From Mytilus californianus (lineage: Eukaryota; Mollusca; Bivalvia; Mytilida; Mytilidae), in contig NW_026262701.1 of assembly GCF_021869535.1 (NCBI RefSeq), positions 49,789,278 through 49,853,277 of the forward strand: a DNA stretch of 64,000 bases. Direction: 5' to 3'. The notes beneath the pieces are model-generated. The model worked only from the letters and a program-made list of their open reading frames with translations. It did no database searches and was not told where the DNA came from. Numbering within the stretch: the stretch's first letter is position 1; each line of letters starts with the position of its first letter. Position numbers and translations under genes: made by a program. Positions 9,563 through 21,140 of the stretch are shown one piece after another.

Positions 9563-10474
9563 GTAAGTTTTTCAAGAAAGCGTTACACAAAGTAAACATC
9601 CACAATAAAGGAATAACAGTACGTACTGTATTTGAAGAGTTGCCAACATCCATTGAGGATTTGACGGTCCCAATTGCAGTATTACTGGAGATGCACATGC
9701 ACTGATGACAAGGGCAAAAAAAAAAAAAGGTGCAAGATACAAGAAGTCTAATTGCAAAAGGACTCTTGAATTCAACTTTTTTTTGCAGACAGTATGGTCT
9801 GATGACCAGTTTTTCACTTTTCAATGGAAAACTTGCATGTAGTTTTAGTCTCAATTGGCATATATAACTGATAACTGTGTCCTTGGACCTAATAGGATAG
9901 AAAGACTTGACCAATTTTAATAAAACTTTGCATGACCTAAGCTTAGGAAATTTTAAGATAGTTGGCCAAGTTTCATGGCCATAGGATTTATATTATAGAA
10001 ACTAGGGCTATTTTAATATTGAAATTTGGATGTTTATTTTTGACGTTTAAATCAAATATTTTCAACTGTCAAGATTTTGGCCTTAAAATTTCAAATATTG
10101 CTAAAATTTGCTTTTTAAGTACTCTTGAATATAATATAATAAGTATTAAAAGCAACGGAATACTCATTTGATTTATCAGATTTATCACAGTTATTCAAAA
10201 ATTTATATGAGCCTGTGTCTGAAAATAGAGATTTTCGTATTAAGGGAAGCCTTACATAAACATGCATTTTTTTCAACCAATTTGAAGTTTTTGAAGTTTT
10301 TTAACCATACATTATTCTTCCATATATAATAAATGTACTTTAAATGTAAAGAAAAGTTACAAAAAGCATACCACATGAGTATAATATGGTCTTAGGCCAT
10401 GTAAGACTGATAATTATTTAGATTCCATTTAGACCGTAGCCCATATTTACATATAAAAATGCACACAGAGGCTA
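9563..10474 (+). other. Intron, no assignable element
   Basis: A 118-codon minus-strand frame (9558-9914) overlaps the end of exon 4 and contains no domain I recognise. I treat it as chance or part of an unrecognised dispersed repeat. The rest is AT-rich. Confidence 0.5.
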
Positions 10475-10926
10475 TAGGTTGCAATTCTGTAAATATAGAC
10501 AATGCAATTTCCCATAGGAACTCCCTTTGCGGCTGAAACTGTGACACTTTTACTATGAAGTTTCGTGAAAAATAATATCCCAGAACGGAAAGTTTATATG
10601 CAATACTATTTTATTCAAAGGTCAAAATATAGGGCTGTGCGGCATATTTTCAACATTTATATGCCCTGAACTTCTAAGAGTTTAAACTTGTACTAAAATT
10701 CTATACTACCCTTACTTCCATATTTGGACCTCCTGAGAATTAAAATTTAGGCGCTACCATGTTTTTCTATACTGGTTACATTTCCAAGTGATGTCTCTAT
10801 GAGATGAAACACAGAGATCATAAATGGGAACCAGTACGTTAACAAATTAACATATCTATGAATATTATATATCTCCCCAAAAGAGGCGTGGTTTGAGAAA
10901 CAGTTGTATTTACAAAGTGCAACCTA
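10475..10926. mobile_element. 452-bp MITE, twin copy 1
   Basis: It begins TAGGTTGCAATTCTGTAAAT and ends TATTTACAAAGTGCAACCTA, imperfect inverted ends of about 21 bp. TA is duplicated on either side (10473-10474 and 10927-10928). Apart from one C/T difference seen by eye (cttacTtcc here), it is identical to the element at 12159-12610. No coding capacity. The TA duplication suggests a mariner-like helper transposase; this is inferred. Confidence 0.92.
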
Positions 10927-10928
10927 TA

Positions 10929-12156
10929 CAAACATTTATTCAAATAGAAAACTCTCTAAAAACACTTTTTCTCACAACAATACTTATTTATCAGAATTAT
11001 AGCCTTAAAGAAATCACTGCATATACTCTAAGTTTCCTTTTACAGTACATTTTATACCCCTACCCCTGTTTCAATTTTTTAAAGAATTTGAAAACAAGAC
11101 TTTAATTATTGCCAGCTTACCCTATGTGCATGTTTTCTGACATGAACTGTCTAAAACATGTTTGAAACTATTCTGATAACAAATTGAAAGCATTTTGTAA
11201 TACTATAAGTGTATTGTTTAGTAGTTAATCATTCCAACTTTCAAGATTATACAAAGTATCCAATCCTGCCTGTGTCTCCAGTCCACATCTTACTGAATGC
11301 CTTTTTGTCAATGAAAGTTCATAATTTCTGTCTCAAATGGTCAGTTAAGAATTCTTGTCTCAACAGTATCATCCCTAACCATATATCTAACATAAGTTAG
11401 TTAATATATGAACTAGAAGTGTCTAAACAAAGCCATATTTGCAAAAGTTGTATTTAAGAAGATATCAGTCTGGTGCATAAATTCACTAAAAGTTTGATAG
11501 AAATGACTGCTTACATCTTACTTTTGCATAACTTCCCAGCACAGTTATTGTTTTCTTTACAAAAGACCTTGAAAATAATAAATTCATAGCATTTACAAGT
11601 TAAATTATCTGTTTTATGACACAGGGGTAGGCATTTTTTTCTGTTTTTTGTCCCTGGGGCCTCACATTTCCTAAATATTTTCCCTGTTTCTAGTAATGTG
11701 GAATATTTAGCATATATTTAGGATAGAACACACTATTGTAAGTTTTATTGAGGTCTTTTTGTAATTCTAGCTTGTACTTTTTAATGCCGCAGTCACAAAA
11801 AAGCACATTAAGGTGTTACGCTTACTTTTGGGTTATCGACAGGACAAAAACACCCCAACAAAAGTATTTAGGAAGGATCAATGAGTTGCAATGACTGCGA
11901 AGAGTAAATATAAGCACTTCTGAACAATTTAAATTACATAGAGGCATATATTATAAATTTATTTTGAATTCAGGGCTTTAAGTAAACCATGCATACTGTA
12001 AACTGTGAATTTATGCTGAGTCATCATAGTTAAGGCTCAGGATTTACTCAATCTTCATGAAATATTTATAAAACTTCATATTTCAGTTAAATTCTTTAAA
12101 ATCTCTGAGATAAACCAAATTTTGTGAAAATCTGTATGTTCTATTTTTTAACCCTA
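10929..12156 (+). other. Spacer between MITE twins, no gene
   Basis: AT-rich sequence with short chance frames (10893-11105, 11209-11400). It contains no reverse transcriptase or integrase segment, which argues against reading the flanking repeats as LTRs. Confidence 0.6.
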
Positions 12157-12158
12157 TA

Positions 12159-12610
12159 TAGGTTGCAATTCTGTAAATATAGACAATGCAATTTCCCATA
12201 GGAACTCCCTTTGCGGCTGAAACTGTGACACTTTTACTATGAAGTTTCGTGAAAAATAATATCCCAGAACGGAAAGTTTATATGCAATACTATTTTATTC
12301 AAAGGTCAAAATATAGGGCTGTGCGGCATATTTTCAACATTTATATGCCCTGAACTTCTAAGAGTTTAAACTTGTACTAAAATTCTATACTACCCTTACC
12401 TCCATATTTGGACCTCCTGAGAATTAAAATTTAGGCGCTACCATGTTTTTCTATACTGGTTACATTTCCAAGTGATGTCTCTATGAGATGAAACACAGAG
12501 ATCATAAATGGGAACCAGTACGTTAACAAATTAACATATCTATGAATATTATATATCTCCCCAAAAGAGGCGTGGTTTGAGAAACAGTTGTATTTACAAA
12601 GTGCAACCTA
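12159..12610. mobile_element. 452-bp MITE, twin copy 2
   Basis: Same ends, same length and same orientation as the copy at 10475, again flanked by TA (12157-12158 and 12611-12612). The flanks differ from those of copy 1, so this is an independent insertion rather than a segmental duplication. Near identity of the two copies points to very recent mobility. Confidence 0.92.
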
Positions 12611-12749
12611 TAAGAAATGGAAATTTGTTACTTTTTGCTCATTTCTATACAAAGGATGATATAGCAGTTCTATGAAAACTTGAACCAAATTGATGAAACT
12701 ATTTGGGAAGAAATACGATGTTAAGGTCAAACATTACTTAACCCTTAGA

Positions 12750-12816
12750 CTGCTACGCGCGACTATTGTCGTTCCGATTTAGCAGTCTGTTACTGCTACG
12801 CGCGACTATTGTCGTT
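12750..12816 (+). repeat. piggyBac left subterminal direct repeat
   Basis: CTGCTACGCGCGACTATTG occurs at 12750 and 12793, both followed by TCGTT. The unit also contains an inverted CGAC/GTCG pair. Its GC content stands out from the AT-rich surroundings. Subterminal repeats of piggyBac elements are commonly transposase-binding sites; that role is inferred here. Confidence 0.85.
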
Positions 12817-13003
12817 TGCGTAACTTGTTTATTTATACAGCTATCATGGACGGGGATGTTTCCGTAATCATAAAAGGACAGCACTAACGACTTGTATGGG
12901 TTTCGATTGGTTAATAATCAACAGCTTTTCGAGTTTCTTTTGACTTTACAACAGTAATCATCAATAAAAACAAAAATATTTTGTTGTTGAAAAATGAGCC
13001 GTA

Positions 13004-14798
13004 ATGGCGGATATTGACTGGAGTGACGACGAACAAATTAATGAATTTTTTAATGATGGCGACAGTGAAGATGATTTTGAGGGATTTGGTCCTGAAGATT
13101 TAGTAGATATAAATCGTAATATACTTGCTAACTCGCCAATATTTGACTTTTCACCGGAGAATGACAGGGATTTCCCAGACGATCTCAGAAATGAATGATT
13201 ACGTCAGGACAGTGATGTTGTAAATGCCCCGTTTACAGGAGAGTCAAAACTTAACAATGTCATGCAAAGTAATGAACCGTTCTTCTTTAAATTATTCATA
13301 ACTGATGACTTTATTAATGAACTTGTATTTCAAACTAATAAATTTGCCGATGTAAAAGCCAATGATGATGAAAGTTTGAAAGAAAATAGCCGCATAAAAA
13401 AATGGCAACTTGTCACTCTAGATGAAATGAAGGTGTTTTTATCATTAATTATAGCCATGGGACATGTTAAAAAAAGTGATATCCAACAATATTGGTCAAA
13501 CTCAGAAGTCATGGACACTCCTTTCTTCCGGAATTATATGAGTAGGGATAGATTCCTTGCTATCCACAGTTACTTGCACCTGGTGGATAACGAGAGACAG
13601 GTGCAAAGGGGACACGTAGGGTTTGACACTTTATTCAAAATTAGTCCTTTTATAACATTAATAATGGAGAGGTTTCCTGAAGTTTATTGCCCTGAAAAGA
13701 AACTAAGTTTTGATGAGGCTACATGTGGCTGGAAAGGCAACTTGAGATTCAAAGTTTACAATCCAGCAAAGCCGACAAAATTTGGTATAAAACTCTTATC
13801 AAGTGTGTGAGGCTAGTAGTGGTTATTGTATTGGGTTTGATGTGTATACCGGTTGTTCTCAAATTGGTGAACAAGCTGACCTTGTTCTTGGTGAGAATAA
13901 ATGCAATACAACTACAAAAGTGGTTATTGGTTTGATGAACCGCTGTGGACTTTTGGACAATGGTCACCATGTGTACATGGACAATTATTACGTGTCGCCA
14001 GAACTATTTACAGAACTTGAAGTATTAAATACTTATGCCTGTGGCACATTGAGAAAAAACTGCTTGGGGGTACCCGATGCCATTAAAATAACCAATCTGA
14101 AGCTGAAATGTGGCGAGGTTATATTTAGACGGAAGGAAGGTCTTCTTGCTGTAAAATTTCACAATAAGCGAGATGTACACATGCTTTCAACCATCCACCC
14201 TGCTACAGTCAGTGTTATAAACAAAAATGATCGAAGGACAAATAACCCAATTGTTAAACTGACATGTGTAGTGGACTACTGCTCTTTCATGGGAGGTGTA
14301 GGTCTGTCCGATCAGATCAATCAATACTATTTGTGCCTACGTAAAACAAGTAAGTGGTATAAAAAACTCTTCTTCTACCTGTTGAACTTGTGCGTTATAA
14401 ATTCATTTATTTTTTACAAAAAGTATGCACCAGTAAATAAAACAAGGAAAGAGCATAACATTTTCAGAACATCAGTAGTTAATGCTCTTATTCAGGAGGC
14501 TGTGAGTGCTCCGCAACCGCAAATTGAGATTGGGAGAAAAATCTTAGGAGAAAAACCGACGCGGTTACTTGATCGTCATTTCCCTAATCATATACCTGCA
14601 AAGGGAGGATCAAAACGTGCACATCCCACTAGAGACTGTGTAGCTTGTAACTATAAAAAGTCTTTGAGACAAGCATGCAAAAGAAAGCAAACAACTTTTT
14701 GGTGTCCTACATGCAAAGTTGCATTGTTTGTGCCTAATTGTTTTCAGGTGTACCACACGCGACAGAACTATCGAGCAATCCTCTTAACCTGCAGGTGA
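13004..14798 (+). pseudogene. piggyBac transposase, one stop and one frameshift
   Basis: The acidic N-terminus starts MADIDWSDDEQINEFF, as usual for piggyBac transposases. An in-frame TGA at 13196-13198 follows, then the same frame continues from 13199. The frame shifts by one base near 13795-13803, between FGIKL and CEASSGY. The catalytic Asp codons survive at 13712 (SFDEAT), 13980 (YMDNYY) and 14310 (GLSDQINQYY). The C-terminal cysteine-rich zinc domain (CVACNYKK, WCPTCKVALF, YHTRQNY) is intact to the stop at 14796. Family enzymes excise and reinsert at TTAA without footprints. Only two lesions in about 595 codons suggests recent inactivation; sequencing or assembly error is an alternative. 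Confidence 0.95.
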
Positions 14799-15346
14799 AA
14801 ATTCTTCAGACTCTGAATAAATAGTTATTATTGTGTCTTGATCAGTAATTTTGAACATTAGTAACATTCATTGATTTTACAAAGTATTGTGTTATATTTA
14901 TACTGTTTTATTTACATTTTAAAGTGTTATTTGTCCTTAACGAGTTTTTTTGACTTACCTGTGTCATACCTGCAGTATTACCTGTGACTTTTACAAGTTT
15001 TTTTGCCAAATATTTTTTGGCAAATATCTATAGCTACAAATGTTCTTGTTTTACAAAGTTTTATGTTTATTGAATTGTTAAAATATATGTAATTATAAAA
15101 CTTTACCTTTGTATACCTTTATTTGCACCTGCACAGGTACAAAATAACCAAAAACACAAACAAACACAAGAAATGAAAAATTCAGAAACTAACAATGTTT
15201 TTTCATGTAAGTTTTATTGCTGTATAGTCAATATTCACAAAGATAAAGCAATTTAAAGTAACCATGTCAGTTTCATAAAATAATTCATATTTTATTCAGC
15301 ATTGCACAATAACACAATAGAATCAAAGCAGCAGTCTAAGGGTTAA

Positions 15347-16905
15347 GTGTAATAAATACTGTCCACAATGGTCAGATAACGATTATTGGGCACGCCTTAA
15401 TCATGCAATCGATATTGCATTGCGGATGAATGAAAACATTGTGATAACAGGTGACATAAATTGTGACCTATTGACACATGAGAATAATAAATTGCTTGAC
15501 ATAATTAAAATGTTTAATTTCAAAAATATTATCAGGATTACGCATCACAGTAGTACATTGTTGGATCCTATTATAATTAGTGATACTATGACTTCAATTA
15601 GTTTAGATGTTCTTAATATACCTTCTGAAATAAGCGACCATAATGCAGCTGTAGCATTTATCAAGTGCCCTAAATCCATAAATCATTTGTGTAAAAGAGA
15701 AGTCTGGGGGGTAAAAATAGGTTTTCGGAAATGTTCAATTTAATGGATTGGAATGCGATATTTTCCGACATAGAGGATGTTGACGAAATGTGTAATACAT
15801 TCACAAAAAAATTTCTCCAGGTTGCAAGGGAGTGCATTCCTACAAAAATGGTAACCGTAAGAAATAACAATAAACCATTATTATGTTTACAAATGTACTG
15901 TGAAAAGAAATCAGTAAACGCAATAGATTTAGGAAAAAAGCTTTAAAATCGAAAAAAAGAATCTGATATGATTAAATACAAACAGCAGAGAAACAAGGTC
16001 AATAATTTAAAAAAAAATGCAAAGGAAAATTTTGAAAAAAATCTAGATAATATTTTAGAAAATATATCAAATCCAAAAACCTGGAAAATTATGAGAATGC
16101 TTATAAATTCAAATAAAGGTTAATGTAATATCCCACCACTTCAAAATATAATAAAAGATGAAATTCTAGATGATATTGTCTATGAGGACAATGAGAAATT
16201 CGAACTTTAGAACAAATATTTTAATTTAATTTCTTCATTAGAAGAAGAAAACATTCTTCTACCAAATGTTGAACAAAAAGCTGAAACTATTTTAAATGAC
16301 ATCACTATAAATCTAAACGAAATTGTTGATGTTATTAAGATTCTAGATTCAATCAAAGCATCGGGTCCTGATGTAATAAGTCATAAGATGTTAAATATTT
16401 GTCCTGAAAAGATAGCCATACCCCTTCAAATAATTTTTAATAAATCCCTTAAGCAGTCAAAATATCCATCAAGCTGGAAAATTTCTTGTGTTATCGCTAT
16501 ATTCAAAAGGGGCATAGCTGCCTTCCTTCTAATTATCGCCCAATATCATTAATAAGTTGTGTGGGAAGGGTTATGGAACGAGTAGTATATAAACATGTGT
16601 ACAATCATTTACAAAGACAAAAACTTATTTTTGAATACCAGTTTGGAATTTTACCAAAAACTTTAACCACTCATCAGTTGATAGAAATTTACAATTGTAT
16701 TATTAATTCACTGGAAAAAAAGGAGGTGAATTGTTTTATTTTTTGTGATTTTTCTAAGGCATTCAATAAGGTTTGGCATAAGGGACTTTTACACAAATTA
16801 AAATCCTATGGAATTAAAGGTAAGTTACATAAATGGTTCCATAGCTATCTCAATGAAAGAAAACAAAGGATAGTAATCAAACAGTCCTTCCAATTTATTT
16901 TGCCC
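15347..16905 (+). pseudogene. Decayed non-LTR retrotransposon (endonuclease and partial RT)
   Basis: At 15360-15670 an AP-endonuclease C-terminal part is readable, including WSDNDYWARLNHAIDIA, VITGDINCDLL (G-D-x-N motif) and SEISDHNAAV (SDH catalytic motif). The frame moves at about 15730, continues through a Lys-rich linker with stops, and resumes at 16486 with RT segments NYRPISLISCVGRVMERVV and FCDFSKAFNKVWHKGLLHKL. It stops before the YxDD box. At least two frameshifts and several stops are present. The motifs are of the Jockey/CR1 kind, clade not resolved. The left end abuts the piggyBac TTAA and the right end runs into Helentron-like sequence. Confidence 0.9.
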
Positions 16906-17509
16906 CACCATCTTAAAAACTATAAAAGATAGATAAAAACTTTAAAAAGCAAAGACGATCAGCAAGACTAGATCTACTAATAAGTCAACATAACCAAAAT
17001 CGTTATTCAACTTTTTATTGAAGTTATTGCCCTTTAATGTCAATTTTTCCCATTTTGGCCTATTATCTTGGAAACTAATAGATGGCTAGTTATCTTGGAT
17101 AGAAACTTTAAATAGTAAATGATCAGCAAGACAAGATCTACACATAAGCCTTAATGGCCAAGATCTTCAGTCGACTCATTATTTGATCTTTTGCCCTTGT
17201 ATGATAATTTTTAACTTTTTATGCATTTTTATGCCCCACTTACGATAGTAGAGGGGCATTATGTTTTTCTGTCTGTGTTTCTGTTTGTTCGTCCATCCGT
17301 CTGTCTGTTCCTCTGTCTGTCCTGCTTCAGGTTAAAGTTTTTGGTCAAGGTAGTTTTTGATTAAGTTGAAGTCCAATCAACTTGAAACTTAGTACACCTG
17401 TTCCCTATCATATGATCTTTCTAATTTTAATGCCAAAATTAGAGTTTTGACCCCAATTTCACAGTCAACTGAACATAGAAAATGATAGTGCGAGTTGGGA
17501 TCCTTGTAC

Positions 17510-18747
17510 CAGACTTGGGGTCAATTACATTGGAATGTAATTAATTAAATTACACATTACATTTTATCAGAATTGTATAAACCAATACGTTATGTACAAT
17601 GTAAATATATGTAACTTGTCTCAAATTTAGCCCAACAATGTTAAATCTTCTTCCCTCAGCTTAATTTGACCTCTTGATTCTTTATATATATATATTGCAT
17701 GAGCCAAGGCTCCGTGTTGAAGACCGTACTTTGACCTATAATGGTTTACTTTTATAAATTGTGACTTGGATGGAGAGTTGTCTCATTGGCACTCATACCA
17801 CATCTTCTTATATCTATTGTAAGCTTATGTGACAATTTGGATGTAAAATGTTTTCATTTACTTGATAACTGGTACTTTTTGTCAGCTATTGTCTATTGTC
17901 ATTAAATTTCTAAACTTTTCAATTTTAACTATTGCCAAGCTATATATATGTCAAAGGCAACAAACATCACTATGGCTTTTTTTTTTTTTTTTTGCATTTT
18001 GGTCAAATACCATTGAATTTCCTTTAATTAAGGTATCCAACTTAGGTTGTTAACTTATTTTCTTCTCATTTTTAAGAAAAAGGATTTCTTTGTAATTTAA
18101 TTAAAAAGTTTTATATAAATTATAAATTTATTTTGTTCTTTAAAACTTTCAAAAGAAATATAGTTGTCATAACATTGAAAATAATTGAAGTATAATGCTT
18201 CATATATTTGTATACATCTGCTAATTAGATAAAATACATGTAATAGTTTACATTGTCCCTAGGCTGTTTTACACACATATTAATCAGACTAATTGCCATT
18301 TGTTTTTACAGCTGATAATTTTATTTCTATAAACTTATTGTGTATACTAATTTGACAAAATTAGTGTGTGCAAGGATTTAAATTTATTTTACCTTCATGC
18401 AAGTCACAAAGTCAAAATTCCAGATATTTTAGAAGTACATTGATGGCAATTTGCTCTAAAAGTTTCATTTGGATTTGTTGGTTTCTCATTAATATATGTG
18501 AATTAAATATTATTTTACAATTAATATTAACATAATTTCTTATGATTAACATCAAAAATTACATGCACATGTAATTGAAATGTAATTGAAAAGTAATTTA
18601 GCATTACATGCTTTTTTCAATGTAATTAATTAAATTACCATTACATGTAATTTAAAAAATGCTCAATTACACATTACATTCAATTACATGGAAAATTGTA
18701 ATGCATTACATTTAATTACAATTACATTTTCAATTACCCCATCCCTG
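17510..18747. mobile_element. hAT-like non-autonomous element with 8-bp TSD
   Basis: The 1238-bp insert starts CAGACTTGGGGTCAATTACA and ends CAATTACCCCATCCCTG. The inverted complement of its right end is CAGGGATGGGGTAATTG. The 8-bp target duplication CCTTGTAC lies at 17502-17509 and 18748-18755. Its subterminal regions are dense in ATTACA/TGTAAT repeats. An 8-bp duplication with CAG-starting ends is typical of hAT elements. No transposase frame is present. Confidence 0.92.
17695..17822 (-). repeat. Repeat C fragment inside the hAT-like element
   Basis: The phrases GAGCCAAGGCTCCGTGTTG and ggagagttgtctcattggc, then ccacatcttcttatatct, match the repeat C copies at 34187 and 50190 in the same (minus) orientation. 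It is the innermost layer of this nest. Confidence 0.85.
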
Positions 18748-18948
18748 CCTTGTACTATGGACACATTCTTGTTTGCCTATTATCTTGAAAACTACAACAG
18801 ATAAATAGAAACTTCAAAAAGTAAAAAAATCAGCATGATAAGATCTACAAAAGTGTCAACATGACTGAAATTGTTAGTTAAATATTAATTAGAGTTATTC
18901 CCCTTTAATGATGAATTTTACTAAAAAGTTACCATTGTTTAAGATGCA

Positions 18949-19056
18949 GAAGCTCTTTTCACAAAAAATCTTAAGAGTAAAAATACTCGTAAGTCATACA
19001 CATTTCAGTATAACTTACGATACATTTTAATCGTAAGATTTTTTGTGAAAAGAGTC
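18949..19056. mobile_element. Short foldback element, 3-bp TSD
   Basis: The 108-bp insert has ends GAAGCTCTTTTCACAAAAAA and TTTTTTGTGAAAAGAGTC, a nearly perfect hairpin of about 24 bp per arm. It splits the phrase gatgcaggtgagcg seen intact at 34762, with GCA on both sides (18946-18948 and 19057-19059). The superfamily is not assigned. Confidence 0.8.
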
Positions 19057-19091
19057 GCAGGTGAGCGACACAGGTTTTTAAGAGCCTTTAG

Positions 19092-19534
19092 TTGCAGAGG
19101 TTATTGATGTGTTAACTAGGCCAATTAACTCACACACAAATAAAATTCTAAAGACTTTCATTTCTGTGTGCGAGTTTAATTTATTAGTAATCTTATCATC
19201 AATAACTAGCAAAAATGTGTAAACCTTTTAATTCTCTACCCAAACACTTGTTGTTTTTTTTTCAATTTCAACTTTCTTGGAACCTCAGGATTCTATTCAT
19301 GTGTACTCCGCATGAAATACTACAGTGAAAATGACAGGGTGTTACCATAGGTTAGAATTTAGTTCATGCAACATGGAAAAAAAGAAATTTTAACGGACTA
19401 ATTACATTCTAATATTTGTAGATACGCAAATCATATAAAAACCATGTATGAATTAAAGGGGATGAGGAAAATATTATAATAAGACCCCAACCCAAGGACA
19501 AAAGAAAGCCAAATAACATCTTGTTTTTTTACAG
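19092..19534 (+). other. Intron, nothing specific
   Basis: AT-rich sequence up to the acceptor TTTTTTTACAG of exon 5. No exon or repeat ends recognised. Confidence 0.6.
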
Positions 19535-19653
19535 AACACCATTGGTTATGATGCTTACTGTTATGGAATCAATGATGAAATGACAGATTGGGCAACAGCA
19601 GAGAGTGTTTGTGCTCAAGTTCAATATGGACATCTGGCAACAATAAACAATGT
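19535..19653 (+). CDS. Exon 5: CTLD2 N-terminal half
   Basis: The acceptor TTTTTTTACAG gives phase 0, matching exon 4; the donor GTAAGT leaves phase 2. The product NTIGYDAYCYGINDEM, then DWATAESVCAQVQYGHLATI, has the CY pair, the W-A-x-A-x-x-x-C helix and the LATI segment. About 10 kb of transposon-rich intron separates it from exon 4. Confidence 0.92.
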
Positions 19654-20833
19654 GTAAGTAAATCCGTTTTTTTTAATTTTGCAAGAAAATTACAGCAGTG
19701 CTCAAATTTATTCATCAACAGTTATTTCTCCTTCACAAGTATTACTTTCACTGTCATTTGATTTCTTATATTCCTTGATAGAATCTGGATACTTCTTTGT
19801 TTCTTCCATCTGAGAATTTTTTGTCAAGTACAGATTTTATAATAATTTGCTTCTAATCTTAATATTTTTTCTTGATCTCTTGTAACTTGACCCTTCTTGT
19901 CGTATAGTTGGGTTATTGTTTTTCTACCCTGCCTAGATTTTTCCATCCCTAGAAAATATGCTGAATTTTTCTCTCTATCATCAACCCATTTTACCTGTGC
20001 CCTTATTTGATTACCTTTTATTTTCTCATTATAGAGTTTTCCTATTTCCTATCCTATATTTTCTACTTCCTGTAATAAGCTATTACATGTATTTTGATCA
20101 TTGCATGTGTCTTTAATACTATTTAGCTAAGTTAATTTTTTTTCGAACTTGCTGATTTGATCTCTTTTATTCTTAGCTTTTGTTTTACAATAGCTGATTG
20201 TTTGGTCTCTAACTTCAATTTTAAAATTATCCCACAGAATATCATTTTTGCTTTACTTTTATAATTTCTTAGTATTTTCATAATTATTTCAACATAGTCC
20301 TTATTTTGTAAAACACTGAAGTTTAGTTTCTAGTATCCCCTTCCCTTTTGACCTCTGCTTACGTTTATTTTTAAGGAAACACAGCTGTGGTGTGTGTATT
20401 GTAATACTATTGGTCTAATGTCACATGAAACTCAGTTTTTGAATACTTCAGGAGCTATTAAAAAATAATCTTTTCTGACTTGTTGACTCAGATCTATCTT
20501 TTTGACTCCATGTATGATGTACTGGGGACTTTGCTTAGGCTCAGTATGGTCATTTGGCAACAAAAAAATATTAGATAATGTGAAAGTAAATGTACCCAGT
20601 TTCAATATTGACTTTTAGTGACAAGAACTTATATAAAGACTGTTATATAGCTCAGTTCTGTATTTTCATTGGCTAAATCAGTGAGTAAACAAATATGATG
20701 GATGAGGTAATATATCCCATAACAGTTTTAAATGCTACTTTTATGGAATATTTCATTTTTGGTATGTTATATTTATCACTAAATGATTTTTCCCCATTCA
20801 TTCTGACCATATGTTTTATTCATTATGACTCAG
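19654..20833 (+). other. Intron, nothing specific
   Basis: No repeat termini or coding segment recognised. The sequence is T-rich and ends in the acceptor ATGACTCAG. Confidence 0.55.
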
Positions 20834-20982
20834 GTACACTCAGTTCTTTTTAGCTAGTCAGATAGCTGGTAAATCTGGACACTATTGGATTGGTCTAACC
20901 CAGGATGTTAACTCTGGTGCCATGGTTTCTTGGACTAGTGGTCTTCCAGTATCATATACAGCTTGGGCAAGGAGTCATACAG
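20834..20982 (+). CDS. Exon 6: CTLD2 central part, sugar motif lost
   Basis: Phase 2 entry and phase 1 exit (149 nt), between TATGACTCAG and GTATTC. The product contains FFLASQIAGKSGHYWIGLTQ, the WIGL strand, then VSWTSGLPVSYTAWARSHT. Where EPN would be expected the chain reads ARSHTGS, so the calcium-dependent sugar site is not preserved. CTLD2 is probably structural or binds a protein or another ligand. Confidence 0.92.
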
Positions 20983-20991
20983 GTATTCTTT

Positions 20992-21140
20992 ATTGTTTGT
21001 CTGCATTGAATGTGGTACTATTTGTATGTCTGCATTGAATGTTGTATTATATGTTTGTCTGCATTAAATGTGGTATTATTTGTTTGTCTGTAGTCAATGT
21101 GATATTATTTGTTTTTCTGCTGTCAATGTGGTAATATCCA
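20992..21140 (+). repeat. Short minisatellite next to exon 6 donor
   Basis: About five units of 30-34 bp share the core TTTGTCTGCATTGAATGTGG. They begin about 10 bp after the exon 6 donor. Confidence 0.85.

Larger units (their letters stand above)
12742..15342 (+). mobile_element. Complete piggyBac transposon with TTAA target duplication
   Basis: The 2601-bp element is bounded by TTAA at 12738-12741 and 15343-15346. Its terminal inverted repeat is CCCTTAGACTGC on the left and GCAGTCTAAGGG on the right, perfect over 12 bp. A direct subterminal repeat sits inside the left end. The single gene is a piggyBac (DDE_Tnp_1_7 type) transposase with two lesions. Intact ends mean that it could still be mobilised in trans. 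Right of the element is a decayed LINE; left is AT-rich sequence next to a MITE. Confidence 0.96.
17231..18774 (+). repeat. Dispersed repeat E (GCCCCACTTA family), split by hAT-like insert
   Basis: It begins TTATGCCCCACTTACGATAG, has a GTCCATCCGTCTGTCTG tract and the phrase gttaaagtttttggtcaagg, and ends tggacacattcttgttt. Other copies are 58483-58748 (inverted) and 62054-62347. Comparison with those copies shows that the right 19 bp were displaced by the insert at 17510-18747. Confidence 0.85.
16906..19091 (+). mobile_element. Helentron-like element, 3' portion, multiply invaded
   Basis: Body sequence with the repeating phrases actataaaagatagata, gcaagacaagatctaca and gttattgccctttaatg runs from 16906 to 17230 and resumes at 18775. 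It ends with CAGGTGAGCGACACAGG and a degraded hairpin plus TTTAG at 19091. Inside are a dispersed repeat (17231-18774), a hAT-like element within that (17510-18747), a repeat C fragment within that, and a separate foldback at 18949-19056. The LINE fragment at its left replaces the 5' end. Confidence 0.8.

Noticed and set aside
9558-9914. 118-codon minus-strand frame
   Set aside because: It overlaps a confidently placed lectin exon end and intron, shows no domain or signal, and is consistent with chance in this composition.
10475-12610. 452-bp direct repeats read as LTRs of a short retrotransposon
   Set aside because: Each repeat has its own inverted ends and its own TA duplication, the outer flanks do not share a 4-6-bp duplication, and the interior has no retroviral-type coding.
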